This document shows, one piece after another, positions 8,911-17,262 of a stretch of DNA of 64,000 nt. Location: NCBI RefSeq assembly GCF_025642135.1, contig NZ_CP106793.1:8990162-9054161 (forward strand), given 5' to 3'. Under the pieces are notes generated by a model that did not search any database, had not been told where the DNA came from, and was given only the letters and a program-made list of their open reading frames with translations. Within the stretch, counting starts at the first letter, position 1. The number at the start of each line of letters is the position of its first letter. The translations under genes were made by a program, and so were the position numbers. This DNA is from Streptomyces cynarae (GTDB lineage Bacteria; Actinomycetota; Actinomycetes; Streptomycetales; Streptomycetaceae).

Positions 8911-9413
8911 TCGACGGGCGGCGAGCCGACTCGGCCCGCCGCCGTGAACGCGTTCTCAAAGCTCTCGATGTCCTGCTGCGAAGCGACGAGGACATCACGG
9001 TCTCCGGACTGGCTCGCGCGGCACGAGTGGACCGTACCTACATCTACCGGCACCGCGACCTCCTCGAACGCGTCCACGCCGCCGCAGCAGCCCCACCAGA
9101 AGAAGGCCGGATCGCGGCCGTCAGCCGGGCCTCGCTGCGGGCAGACCTGACCAATGCGCTGGAGCGGAACAGTCGGCTGACAGTCCGGGTCCGGCAGTTG
9201 GAGAAGCGTCTGTCCGAGAGCCTCGGTGAAACCGCCTGGAAGGAATCCGGCCTTGGTGCGTCCGCCGACATTGACCAGCTTCAACGTCGCATCACGTTGC
9301 TCGAACAAGAGTTGGCCGACATAAGGGGCCAACTCGATGAGCGGACCGAGGAACTCGATGCTGCGCGGGCGGCTAACCGGGAACTGACCCGGGCGCTGAA
9401 CCAGGCCCGCTGA
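8907..9413 (+). CDS. DUF6262-like accessory protein of a recombinase element
   Basis: A 168-residue protein with an N-terminal TetR-like helix-turn-helix (VSGLARAARVDRTYIYRHR, about 32-50) and a long C-terminal coiled coil (about 95-165, repeating ITLLEQELADIRGQL). This architecture is that of DUF6262 proteins, the small partner of tyrosine recombinases in transposon-like trios. The ATG overlaps the stop of the recombinase tail. Since the recombinase is truncated the gene is probably an orphan. The role (recombination accessory) is from family context, not shown here. Confidence 0.6.
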   Translation: MIDGRRADSARRRERVLKALDVLLRSDEDITVSGLARAARVDRTYIYRHRDLLERVHAAAAAPPEEGRIAAVSRASLRADLTNALERNSRLTVRVRQLEKRLSESLGETAWKESGLGASADIDQLQRRITLLEQELADIRGQLDERTEELDAARAANRELTRALNQAR

Positions 9414-9427
9414 CGCCGGCTGCGGCA

Positions 9428-9574
9428 ATGGTGCACGCCGTGACTGGTGAGACGCTGCTGAACACGCTGGTCAACCCGGAAGTGCCGGGCACCGAGGCGG
9501 CGTACGGCGTTCACGGCATCAGTGATGAGATGGTCGGTTCGCCGGTTCGGGTGCCTTACAGGTTGTTCGCATAG
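9428..9574 (+). pseudogene. DnaQ-type exonuclease fragment
   Basis: The frame contains GETLLNTLVNPEVPGTEAAY and GVHGISDEMV, matching the ExoI-ExoII stretch of 3'-5' exonucleases (typical text is LVNP...VHGI.D..V). Both flanks are lost and the frame ends at a stop inside the 3' end of the opposite hydrolase gene. Confidence 0.55.
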
Positions 9575-10470
9575 AAGCTGGTGAGTCGTTCGACGGCGGC
9601 GTCGACGTATGCCGGTTCGTCGTACATCTCGTAGTGGCCGGCGCCGTCGATCACCATGAGGTCGACGGGGTTGGGGGCCAGCTTCCACAGCTGCATGCCC
9701 ATGTCGTAGGAGCCGGTGTTGCCGATGCGTCCGGCGAGGACGACCTGCAGTGGCTGGGTCATGAGCCGATCGGCCAAGTGGAACGCGTCATAGCCCAGCA
9801 GGAGGGAGTCGCTGCGCAAGAGGCGCCGGTTCGTGGAGTGTTCGTTGCCGCCCCGCTCGGTGCGGTAGTAGGTGACGGCCTGAGTGGTGTCGATGTCGGT
9901 CAGGCCCGCTGCCGCGGCGTCCTCAAGGGTGTCGGGCAGCCAGTTCACGCGGGTTGTCTCGCCGGAGCGGGCCTCTTCGGTACGGGCGTCCGCGAGGGCG
10001 TCGAGTGCTGCGGCCGGACCGTCGGGGGAGAAGTTGCGCAGCGCGGCGCCGATGTTGACGGGGACGACCGTGCCGACCGCTTTGATGCGGTGGTCCGTGC
10101 GGGCGGTGTGCACGGCGTAGCCGCCACCGGCGCAGATGCCGAGGACGCCGATGCGCTGCGGGTCGATGCTGAGGGTCGTGGTGAGCGCGTCGATGGCGTA
10201 GGAGATGTCCTCGCCTCGGCGGTAGGGGTCTTCGAGGTCGCGGGGCTCGCCCTCGCTCTGGCCCTGATGGGCGGGGTCGAGGACGAGCGCGGCGATGCCG
10301 CGGGCGGCGAGACGGGAGGCGTAGTTGGCGCCGATCTGCTCCTTGACGCTGCTGCCTGGGGTAGAGAGCACGACGGCGCGCAGCGGTGCGCTGCTGTCGG
10401 CGTTGTCGGGCAGGTGGAGGTCTGCGGCGAGGTTGATGGGGCCGCGCGGGATCGTGAGGTGCTGAAGCAT
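9556..10470 (-). CDS. Alpha/beta hydrolase of dienelactone-hydrolase type
   Basis: Cytoplasmic hydrolase of 304 residues with no signal peptide. The nucleophile elbow is GICAGGG, so the nucleophile is a cysteine as in dienelactone hydrolases rather than serine; VIDGAGHYEMYD near the C terminus supplies the histidine. GAAGGAAG precedes the ATG at 10470. It is divergent from a MarR-type regulator 114 bp away, the usual arrangement in which the regulator controls the enzyme. The substrate is unknown, probably an ester, lactone or electrophile. Confidence 0.8.
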   Translation of the reverse strand: MLQHLTIPRGPINLAADLHLPDNADSSAPLRAVVLSTPGSSVKEQIGANYASRLAARGIAALVLDPAHQGQSEGEPRDLEDPYRRGEDISYAIDALTTTLSIDPQRIGVLGICAGGGYAVHTARTDHRIKAVGTVVPVNIGAALRNFSPDGPAAALDALADARTEEARSGETTRVNWLPDTLEDAAAAGLTDIDTTQAVTYYRTERGGNEHSTNRRLLRSDSLLLGYDAFHLADRLMTQPLQVVLAGRIGNTGSYDMGMQLWKLAPNPVDLMVIDGAGHYEMYDEPAYVDAAVERLTSFYANNL

Positions 10471-10583
10471 GTGTGGCTTCCTTCGTGAGATTGTTGTTCC
10501 ATAGGAGTCCAGTACGAGATAGTATTTTGTACGATCCAGAACTAATACGAAACGAAACTGTACCGCATGGATGGAGGGGTCGC
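10471..10583. promoter_or_regulatory. Divergent promoter and probable MarR operator
   Basis: This AT-richer intergenic stretch between the hydrolase and marR genes contains repeated GTACGA at about 10512 and 10539, with AGTAC and GTAC forming an imperfect inverted repeat. A MarR dimer here would control both genes. Exact promoter boxes are not clear. Confidence 0.45.
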
Positions 10584-11018
10584 ATGTCAGTCGACGGGGC
10601 GCAGCTGTGGACGCTGAACCAGCGGCTGCTGGCAGTCGTGATGGACGCCTGCACGCGGGAGCTGGCCGAGCTCGGGCTGGAGACGAAGGAGTTCTTCGTC
10701 CTGGCCGAGGTAGAGGCATCGCCGTACCCGGCCGAGATCGCGACCGCGCTGCTGCTGCCCAAGGCGAGCGTGACGGTCTACGTTCGCAACCTCGTCGCCA
10801 AGGGCTTCATCCGACGCGAGATCGACGAGGCGGACCTGCGGCGTCATCGGCTCGTACTGACCGCCGAGGGCACGCAAGCACGCGATCGCGCACTTGCAGC
10901 CCTCGCGGCGGAGTACGATCGCAGGTTGGCGAGGGTCACCCCCCAGGACCGCGTCGAGCTGCAACGCATCCTCAAAGCGATGCTCGCCTCGCCCGCGATC
11001 GCTTCTACGCCTTCTTGA
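10584..11018 (+). CDS. MarR-family transcriptional regulator
   Basis: A 144-residue winged helix-turn-helix protein. The start at 10584 is chosen because GGAGGGG lies just upstream and the domain begins at once (LWTLNQRLLAVVMDACTREL). The recognition region is AEIATALLLPKASVTVYVRN and the wing is RREIDEADLRRHRLVLTAEG, both standard for MarR. It is divergent from the Cys-hydrolase gene and probably represses it and itself in the absence of a small ligand. Confidence 0.88.
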   Translation: MSVDGAQLWTLNQRLLAVVMDACTRELAELGLETKEFFVLAEVEASPYPAEIATALLLPKASVTVYVRNLVAKGFIRREIDEADLRRHRLVLTAEGTQARDRALAALAAEYDRRLARVTPQDRVELQRILKAMLASPAIASTPS

Positions 11019-11038
11019 CGAAGGTCGTGGAGGTCACC

Positions 11039-11074
11039 ATGAAGATCATCGAGAAGGCTCTCGACAACAACTAA
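11039..11074 (+). CDS. Possible 11-residue peptide MKIIEKALDNN
   Basis: An ATG frame of 11 codons has a well-placed GGAGG upstream (GTGGAGGTCACC) and ends 13 bp before a strong hairpin terminator. It lies 20 bp after the marR stop, so it would be on the same transcript. It may equally be the tail of a lost gene, since the frame is open upstream (AFLTKVVEVT). No family is recognised. Confidence 0.25.
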   Translation: MKIIEKALDNN

Positions 11075-11087
11075 CCAGACAGCAGAA

Positions 11088-11109
11088 CGGCCCGGTTGCA
11101 GCCGGGCCG
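11088..11109 (+). terminator. Hairpin terminator after marR unit
   Basis: CGGCCCGG and CCGGGCCG form a perfect 8-bp stem with loop TTGCAG. It ends the marR transcript. Confidence 0.75.
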
Positions 11110-11251
11110 CTGTCGATCTCTGCGGATCACGAGACGGCCGCCCGCCCCGTGTGCAAGACCAGGACCACCGGGTGGCCGTTGTCAGTGCCTGTTCCTGAGG
11201 CCGACATAACAGAGCTGCGGTTGTGATTGGTCGGGAACGGCTCGTTGGATC

Positions 11252-11280
11252 TGGCCGCCTGGCCGCCTGGCCGCCTGGCC
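11252..11280 (+). repeat. Short tandem repeat TGGCCGCC x3
   Basis: Three exact copies of the 8-mer TGGCCGCC are followed by a partial fourth. It lies in the intergenic space between two terminators. Confidence 0.8.
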
Positions 11281-11298
11281 CGTGGGCGGATGGACGGC

Positions 11299-11337
11299 GG
11301 CGAGCCGGCTTCCACGATGGTGGGAAGCCGGCTCGCC
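11299..11337 (-). terminator. Perfect 15-bp stem terminator of the MFS gene
   Basis: GGCGAGCCGGCTTCC (11299-11313) and its exact reverse complement (11323-11337) enclose a 9-nt loop, 10 bp beyond the MFS stop. It should stop transcription from both sides. Confidence 0.85.
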
Positions 11338-11347
11338 GGGTGGTGCT

Positions 11348-12799
11348 TCAGTTGGTCTTGGCGTGGGCCTGTCGGCGGGAGCGCAGGATGAGGGCTGCCA
11401 GGGTGGAGGCCAGGAGCGTGAATGCGGCGGTGGTCAGGAATGCGGCGCGGGCTCCGGGGACGAACTGGCCGGGGACGGCTCCCGCGGCGTAGACCGAGAC
11501 GACGACGGCGAGTCCGATGGCGCCGCCCAGCTGCTGGACCGTCTGGAGCAGGCCGGAGGCCGCTCCGGCGTGCTGCGGTGCGACGCCGCTCATCATCAGG
11601 GAGGCGGCCGGCATGAAGGTCAGTCCGGCCGAGATGCCGTTGATCAGCAGGGGGCCGAGGACCGCGGTGACGTAGCCACTGGTCGTGTCGATGTTGCTGA
11701 GCCAGACGTAGCTGGCGGTCAGGCCGAGGGCACCGGTGATCAGCAGCGGCTTCTGTCCGAAGCGGGCCACCAGCTTGGGAGCGGTGCGTGCCATGGCGAA
11801 GATGCCCAGCGTCATCGGCAAGAACGCGGCACCGGCAGCGATGGGGCCGAAGTGCAGCACCCGCTGGACGTACTGCACGACCAGGAAGAACGTGGCGATC
11901 TGGGAGCCGAAGACCAGGGTGGTGACGGCGAGAGCGCCCAGGCGGCGTCGGTCGCGCAGCAGGGCGGGCACCAGCATCGGGTGGGCGACCCGGCGTTCGG
12001 TCATGGCCAGGACGGCCAGGAGCACGACGCCGGCGGTGAGAGAGCCGATGGTCTGGGCGGAGGCCCAGCCGTGCTCGGGTGCGCCGATCAGTGCCCAGAC
12101 GATGGCCACGGCCGCGCCGGTGGCGCTAAGTGCGCCGACGAGGTCGAAGCGGCCGGGGTTGCGCGGGGTTTCGGCAACGAACCGCGGGACGAGGGCGAGC
12201 ACGGCGATGCCGATGGGGACGTTGATGAACAGGGTCCAGCGCCAGGATCCGACTTCGGTGACCACACCGCCCAGGAGAAGGCCGAGGGTGCTGCCGCCGA
12301 TACCGACGGCAGCGAACAGGGCCAGGGCCCGGTTGCGTGCAGCGTCGTCGCGGGCGCTGGTGGTGACCAGGGCGAGCACGCCGGGTGCGGCGAGGGCCGC
12401 TCCGATGCCCTGCGCCGCGCGGGCGGCGATCAGCAGGGCGGCGCTCTGGGCGAAGCCGCCGAGCAGGGAGGAGGCGGTGAAGACGCTCAGCCCGATGAGG
12501 AAGACGCGCCGCCGGCCGTAGGTGTCTCCGAGCCGTCCGCCGGTCAGCATCAGGCCGCCGAAGGCGAGGGTGTAGGCGTTGACGATCCAGGACAGGGCGG
12601 ACGGGCCCAGGCCGAGACCGGTGCCGATGCTGGGCAGGGCCACGTTGACGATGGTGCCGTCGAGGGTGAGCATCAGCTGCCCGACCAGCACGATCATGAT
12701 GCCGAACGCCGCGCGGCGGCTGCTGCGCTGCAAAGTGGCAGGCGATTGGGCGGACGAAGTCGGCGGTATGGCGGCAGGGATGCGCTGCGTTGCGGACAT
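11348..12799 (-). CDS. MFS drug-efflux transporter, DHA2 (14-TMS) family
   Basis: A 483-residue inner-membrane antiporter. The N-terminal helix holds LTLDGTIVNVALPSIG (motif D1 of DHA2 transporters), followed by GGRLGDTYGRRRVFLIG (motif A) and GGVVTEVGSWRWTLFINVPIG (motif C and after). Hydrophobic segments fit 14 helices. It is followed on the same strand (upstream at 13014) by an SDR gene; both are divergent from a TetR regulator, so this is probably a TetR-controlled resistance unit. The substrate is unknown. Confidence 0.88.
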   Translation of the reverse strand: MSATQRIPAAIPPTSSAQSPATLQRSSRRAAFGIMIVLVGQLMLTLDGTIVNVALPSIGTGLGLGPSALSWIVNAYTLAFGGLMLTGGRLGDTYGRRRVFLIGLSVFTASSLLGGFAQSAALLIAARAAQGIGAALAAPGVLALVTTSARDDAARNRALALFAAVGIGGSTLGLLLGGVVTEVGSWRWTLFINVPIGIAVLALVPRFVAETPRNPGRFDLVGALSATGAAVAIVWALIGAPEHGWASAQTIGSLTAGVVLLAVLAMTERRVAHPMLVPALLRDRRRLGALAVTTLVFGSQIATFFLVVQYVQRVLHFGPIAAGAAFLPMTLGIFAMARTAPKLVARFGQKPLLITGALGLTASYVWLSNIDTTSGYVTAVLGPLLINGISAGLTFMPAASLMMSGVAPQHAGAASGLLQTVQQLGGAIGLAVVVSVYAAGAVPGQFVPGARAAFLTTAAFTLLASTLAALILRSRRQAHAKTN

Positions 12800-13013
12800 G
12801 GTGGGGTCCTGTTCTGGCCTTCGGGGGCCGACAGAGTGTGAGCGGTGTGCGGAGCGGCGGTCGCGCCTGGCTCCGCCGGAGAGGGGTGATCGCGGGCGCT
12901 TGCGTGCCGGCGGGAACGGGCCGGTCGAAGCCTGGCCCGGTAAGAGGATGTCGGCGGGATGGGGCGCGCGCGGCGGGCCTGGTCGTCGGGCGCGCGTGCT
13001 ACGGCTTGGCTGC

Positions 13014-13775
13014 TCAGACCTGGGCCATGCCGCCGTCGGCGAAGAGTTCGACGCCGGTGATGAAGCTGGAGGCGTCGCTGGAGAGGAAGGCTGCGGCCTT
13101 GCCCATCTCGCGGGGGTCGGCGATCCGGCCGCTGGGGTTGCCCTCGCCCATCTTCTGGATGGCGGCGGGGACGGCGTCGGCGCCCTGTGCCATGGCGAGG
13201 GCGCGGCGCAGGGATTCGGTGTCCACGGCGCCGGGGCTGAGGACGTTCATGCGGATGCCGGTGCCCTTGATGTCCTGGATCCAGGACCGGATGAAGGCGC
13301 GCACGGCGGCCTTGGCGCCGCCGTACAGGCCCATGCCGGCCGGGGGCTGGATGGAGGCGGTCGAGCCGATGATGACGACCGTGCCGCCGGGCGGCAGCAG
13401 CGGGATCGCCGGCTGGACGGTGAACAGGACGCCCTTGGCGTTGACGTTGAAGGTCCGCTCGAACTGCTCCTCGGTGATCGAGCCGAGCGGGGCGTGGGCG
13501 CCGATGCCGGCGTTGGCCACGACCGCGTCGAGGCGTCCGTGGCGCGCGATGACCTCCTGGTACACCGCCTCCATGTCGGCGAGCTTGGTGACGTCGGCGA
13601 CGATGCCGGAGCAGTTCGGGCCGACCGTGGCGACCGCCTCGTCCAGCGGCTTCTGCTGCAGGTCGGTGATGACCACGCGGGCGCCCTGGTTTACGAACTC
13701 CTGGGCGATCCCCAGGCCGACGCCGGACGCGCCGCCAGTGACCACGGCGACCTTGCCTTCGAGCGGGAGGCTCAT
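13014..13775 (-). CDS. Short-chain dehydrogenase/reductase
   Basis: A 253-residue classical SDR that oxidises or reduces an alcohol/ketone with NAD(P). TGGASGVGLGIA near the N terminus binds the cofactor, NAG (VVANAGIG) is conserved, and the catalytic set is Ser (IIGSTAS), Tyr and Lys (YGGAKAA). The acidic DL after the second strand (VVITDLQQ) suggests NAD preference. It is divergent from the tetR gene, with three operator-like repeats between them, and upstream of the MFS gene. The substrate is unknown. Confidence 0.9.
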   Translation of the reverse strand: MSLPLEGKVAVVTGGASGVGLGIAQEFVNQGARVVITDLQQKPLDEAVATVGPNCSGIVADVTKLADMEAVYQEVIARHGRLDAVVANAGIGAHAPLGSITEEQFERTFNVNAKGVLFTVQPAIPLLPPGGTVVIIGSTASIQPPAGMGLYGGAKAAVRAFIRSWIQDIKGTGIRMNVLSPGAVDTESLRRALAMAQGADAVPAAIQKMGEGNPSGRIADPREMGKAAAFLSSDASSFITGVELFADGGMAQV

Positions 13776-13842
13776 CGTTTTCTCCTTGCGATGGGGTGTG
13801 TCCGCACCCTGCGGACGGCGGCGGGATGTGCTCTACACTCGG

Positions 13843-13918
13843 AAGTGGAGGCGTCTCCGCTTCCTCGACTGTAAGCGGAGGCGTCGCCACTTAGCAAGAT
13901 GTGGAGACGCCTCCACTT
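13843..13918. promoter_or_regulatory. Three tandem TetR-type operators
   Basis: Three 20-bp inverted repeats follow the form AAGYGGAGRCGYCKCCRCTT: 13843-13862, 13873-13892 and 13899-13918. The third has perfect GTGGAG/CTCCAC arms. Centres are 30 and 26 bp apart, roughly three and two and a half helical turns. They fill the gap between the SDR and tetR genes, so the TetR protein very likely binds here to control both. Confidence 0.8.
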
Positions 13919-13943
13919 AATTTCGATGAGGAAAGGCCCTTAC

Positions 13944-14522
13944 GTGACTACAGACACCGGGCGACCGCTGCGGGCCGACGCGCGGCGCAACCGCGAGAAG
14001 ATCCTTTCCGCGGCCGTACGCGTCTTCGCCGAAGAAGGGCTGGAGGCGCACCTCGAGCGCATCGCCAAGGAGGCGGGCGTGGGCTCCGGCACCCTCTACC
14101 GCAACTTCCCCACCCGGGAGGCGCTGATCGAGGCCGCCTACCGCAACGAACTGAGCCGGCTGTGCGACGCCGCCCCCGATCTCCTGGCGGCCATGCCGCC
14201 ACGCGAGGCGCTCCGCGCCTGGATGGGGCGCTTCATCGACTACGCCACCGCGAAACTGGGGATGGCCGAGGCCCTCCGCGCCGTCGTCGACTCCGGCGTC
14301 AACCCCTACGACCACAGCCGCGAGCTGATCATGACCGCCCTCACCTCGCTCATGGACGCCGCGACCGCAGCCGGGACCATCCGGTCGGACATCAGCCCGG
14401 CCGTCCTGTTTGCCGCCCTCACCGGCGTCGCCCTCGCCTCGGGAAAGCCCGAGGAGCGCGAGCAGGCCGAACGCCTCCTCGACCTCACCCTCGACGGACT
14501 CAGGTACGGCACGGCGGACTGA
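13944..14522 (+). CDS. TetR-family transcriptional repressor
   Basis: A GTG start at 13944 is preferred because GAGGAAAGG lies seven bases upstream; ATG 13926 and ATG 13899 are possible but the latter lies inside an operator repeat. The 192-residue product has the TetR helix-turn-helix at the N terminus (LERIAKEAGVGSGTLYRNFP) preceded by RRNREKILSAAVRVFAEEG. The C-terminal ligand domain has a TetR_C-like end (LDLTLDGLRYG). It probably controls the divergent SDR and MFS genes through the three repeats. Confidence 0.9.
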   Translation: MTTDTGRPLRADARRNREKILSAAVRVFAEEGLEAHLERIAKEAGVGSGTLYRNFPTREALIEAAYRNELSRLCDAAPDLLAAMPPREALRAWMGRFIDYATAKLGMAEALRAVVDSGVNPYDHSRELIMTALTSLMDAATAAGTIRSDISPAVLFAALTGVALASGKPEEREQAERLLDLTLDGLRYGTAD

Positions 14523-14640
14523 TGCCACCCCGGAAGTGCCGACGGGCTCGCCTCCATGCGAGCGCCGCGCACTCCACCGCCTTGATCGCCTCGCTGTACG
14601 AACGCACCGGGTCCGGGCTGCGCCCGTAGGCGGCCTGCCA
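14510..14640 (-). pseudogene. C-terminal scrap of a conserved hypothetical protein
   Basis: The reverse strand reads HLAAAWQAAYGRSPDPVRSY and SEAIKAVECAAL, which resembles the tail of a Streptomyces conserved protein of unknown role. It has no start. The remaining bases to 14883 show no convincing gene on either strand. Confidence 0.35.
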
Positions 14641-14883
14641 GGCGGCGGCGAGGTGGTCGGCACGAGGTCGGCGGCCCGGCGGTCGCCGGGGAGTGGGCCG
14701 ATGGGGCGACCGCTCGCCGTACCTGGCGTGACTGGTTCGGGCCACGGCAGCGACGAGAAGGTCGTCATCCGGCTCGCCGAGGACGGCGACGGGAGCGAGC
14801 GGGTGCTGAGGGTGTGGGAGCGGGGGCAGGCCGTGGAGAGGGGATCGGACGGCGGTCACCCGTCCGGCAGCTAGTGGGTCTTC

Positions 14884-15239
14884 ATGCCTTCCGCTGAGCG
14901 ACCCCCGCCGCAGGTTCGGGTGATCTTGCCTGACGGGTGGGAACTGCGGGGCCGGCTGCACGCCCGGGGCAGTTTCCCAAGGCCGGGTGGTTGTACTGGG
15001 TGGCGCTGCCCTTGGGGGCCGACGATCCCGCCACCGAGACCGTCGAGCCGCGCGAGTACCGGGTCTGGCTCACCCCTCGCCAGGTGCGGCCCATCGGCGG
15101 CGTCCGGTACGACGTCGTCCCCACCTATTTGGAGGCGGAGGAGCTCGACGTGTACGCGGCCTTGGAGGTGCTGCGCCGCCCCGGCGCCGTGGCCTGCACC
15201 GAGTGCGGGGCGGACGTCGCTCTCGGCCCGTTGATGTAA
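14884..15239 (+). pseudogene. Frameshifted small conserved protein
   Basis: Two frames join into one plausible protein: PPPQVRVILPDGWELRGRLH in the first, then GWLYWVALPLGADDPATETV, EYRVWLTPRQVRPIGGV and a C-terminal CTECGAD in the second. A one-base change at the CCGGGGC run near 14966 separates them. The family is a short actinomycete protein of unknown function; a single CxxC suggests half a zinc knuckle. It may be a sequencing error or a real frameshift. Confidence 0.5.
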
Positions 15240-15410
15240 CCCGGATTCAGCCGCCGCGCAACGGCGGGTCTCTGACGTGGTGTAGGTCAGGAGCGTACCA
15301 GCGGCGCCTACGCCGTAAGCGGGACGGCGCGTGCCGGGGAGGGCGGTGATCTGGCAGAAGGTCACCGCGGTGGGTGGCGGTTCCACCATAGCCTTCACTC
15401 TCAATCTATT

Positions 15411-15512
15411 GCAACGAACCGCATGAGGTTGTTGCGTTAGCCAGCATACCCATTGCAACAATATTCCTCTTCTACCTGCATGGATTCCGTTCATTCGCAA
15501 CGAGCTTGTTGC
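15411..15512 (+). promoter_or_regulatory. GCAAC-box cluster upstream of DUF4097 gene
   Basis: GCAACGAACC (15411-15420) faces GGTTGTTGC (15427-15435), and GCAAC-gagctt-GTTGC is perfect at 15497-15512; further GCAAC words lie near 15454 and 15525. Such spaced half-sites suggest binding of a TetR- or MarR-type dimer. The 15240-15410 part of this gap holds nothing recognisable. Confidence 0.5.
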
Positions 15513-15575
15513 CAAGTCCTCGAACGCAACGTAGCGTTTCCAATATCAGAAACAACGAGCCCACAGGAGAACGTC

Positions 15576-16241
15576 ATGCAGAAGTTCCACACCCCCGCCC
15601 CGGTCTCCGCCGTCCTCGACATCCCCGCGGGACGCATCCAGTTCATCGCCGCCGACCGGGCCGACACCACGGTCGAGGTCCTGCCCGCCAATGCCGCCAA
15701 GAGCCGCGACGTGAAGGCGGCGGAGCAGATCGAGGTCGCCTACGGCGACGGCGTCCTGCGGATCGCGGCCCCGGAGGCGAAGAACCAGCTCTTCGGCCCT
15801 TCGGGGTCGGTCGAGGTGACCGTCCAGCTGCCCGCCGGCTCCCACGTCGAGGCGAAGGCGGCCGGCGTTGAACTCCGGGTCGTCGGCCGCCTGGGCGACG
15901 TCGCCTTCGAAGGCGCGTACCGCCAGATCAAGATCGACGAGGCCGCGAGCGTCCGCCTCACCGCGCTCGACGGCGATGTCGAGGTCGGCCGGCTGGGCGG
16001 CTCCGCTCAGATCAGCACCGCACGGGGCGACATCCGGATCGCCGAGGCCGGGCGCGGCACGGTCGTGCTGCGCACCGAGTCCGGCGACATCTCGGTCGTC
16101 GCCGCCGCCGGCGTCTCGGCCGCCCTGGACGCCGGCACCGGCCACGGCCGCATCAGCAACGCGCTCAAGAACGACGGCACCACCGAACTCGACATCCGCG
16201 CCACCACCTCCCACGGCGACATCACCGCCCGCAGCCTGTAG
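15576..16241 (+). CDS. DUF4097 beta-strand repeat protein
   Basis: A 221-residue protein of short repeated beta strands (VEVTVQLPAGSHVEAKA, VVLRTESGDISVV, ATTSHGDITARSL), typical of DUF4097/adhesin-like right-handed beta folds. There is no signal peptide or membrane segment. AGGAG lies six bases before the ATG. The molecular role of this family is not known. It probably starts a transcript with the hydrolase gene 165 bp downstream. Confidence 0.85.
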   Translation: MQKFHTPAPVSAVLDIPAGRIQFIAADRADTTVEVLPANAAKSRDVKAAEQIEVAYGDGVLRIAAPEAKNQLFGPSGSVEVTVQLPAGSHVEAKAAGVELRVVGRLGDVAFEGAYRQIKIDEAASVRLTALDGDVEVGRLGGSAQISTARGDIRIAEAGRGTVVLRTESGDISVVAAAGVSAALDAGTGHGRISNALKNDGTTELDIRATTSHGDITARSL

Positions 16242-16406
16242 ATCCGCAGCCTGCGACGAGCAGAGCCGGGACTGTCCGGCCGGGTCGACCGCCACCGCAA
16301 TCCCGGTGGACGCCGACGACCCGGCCGCCTGTTTCCAGGGGCCCGCGCTCCACGCGCAGCGCCCGCAGAAGTCGAACAAGACGCTTCACGCGACCAGGGG
16401 GAACCC

Positions 16407-17225
16407 ATGAGGAAGAACAGCACCTTCTCGACCCATGCACAGTGGACCGGCATGGTGCCGGTCGACGACACGGCCCTGGCCGTCACCGACAGCGGTGGCC
16501 CCGGGATCCCCGTGATCTACCTCAACGGCCAGTTCGCCACCCAGGGCTACTGGAGGCGGGTCATCGCCGAACTGGGAACAGGATGGCGGCACATCACCTA
16601 CGACGAGCGGGCCCGCGGCAGGAAGTCGAAGCGCTCGGCGGACTACTCCTTCGAGGCCGCCGTCCGCGATGTCGACGCCGTTCTGGCGGCCAGGGCCGTG
16701 GACCGGGCGCTGCTGGTGGGCTGGTCCTACGGGGCGGTCGTCGGGGCGCACTGGGCCGACCGTAATCCGGCCCGTACCGTGGGCGCGGTCCTGGTCGACG
16801 GCGCGTTCCCGCACGACTGGCTGGATGAGGCCATGGAGGAGCGCATCCGGAAGCTGTTTCGGCGGATGGGCTGGTTCACGCCGCTGTTGCGCCCGACTGG
16901 CCTGACCCCGCGGATGACCGCCGAAGAACAGGCGGACAGCAACATCGAGCTCGGCAGGCTCTCCCGCGAGAGCGAGCTGGGCCCTGTGCTGGAGAACATC
17001 GTCGTCCCGGTGCGGTACGTGGTCGCTTCGGGCACGTCCCTCGGAAGCCGCGGTGATGAGCAGGAACGGATACGCGCCGGCCTCGATGCGGTGACCGCCC
17101 GCAACGCGAACCTCCGCGTCAGCGCGAAGGTCCCCAGCAACCACGGCGCGATCCTGAGAAAGGACTACCAAGCAATCGCCGGGGCCGTACGCGAGGTCGC
17201 CGCCCTCGACCGCGGGGAGCGCTGA
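16407..17225 (+). CDS. Alpha/beta hydrolase
   Basis: A 272-residue cytoplasmic hydrolase. The oxyanion strand is VIYLNGQFATQGYW, the serine nucleophile lies in GWSYGAVVG (about 107), an acid residue follows PVRYVVASG, and the histidine is in SNHGAILRKDY. GGGGGAA precedes the ATG. It lies downstream of the DUF4097 gene on the same strand. The substrate is unknown; similar proteins are often esterases or haloperoxidase-like. Confidence 0.85.
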   Translation: MRKNSTFSTHAQWTGMVPVDDTALAVTDSGGPGIPVIYLNGQFATQGYWRRVIAELGTGWRHITYDERARGRKSKRSADYSFEAAVRDVDAVLAARAVDRALLVGWSYGAVVGAHWADRNPARTVGAVLVDGAFPHDWLDEAMEERIRKLFRRMGWFTPLLRPTGLTPRMTAEEQADSNIELGRLSRESELGPVLENIVVPVRYVVASGTSLGSRGDEQERIRAGLDAVTARNANLRVSAKVPSNHGAILRKDYQAIAGAVREVAALDRGER

Positions 17226-17262
17226 AGACGATGAGCGGACTGACTCCGTCGTACGGCGCGGG

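Noticed and set aside
11252..11280. Tandem TGGCCGCC as a CRISPR-like or VNTR locus
   Set aside because: Only three 8-bp units with no spacers, between two terminators.
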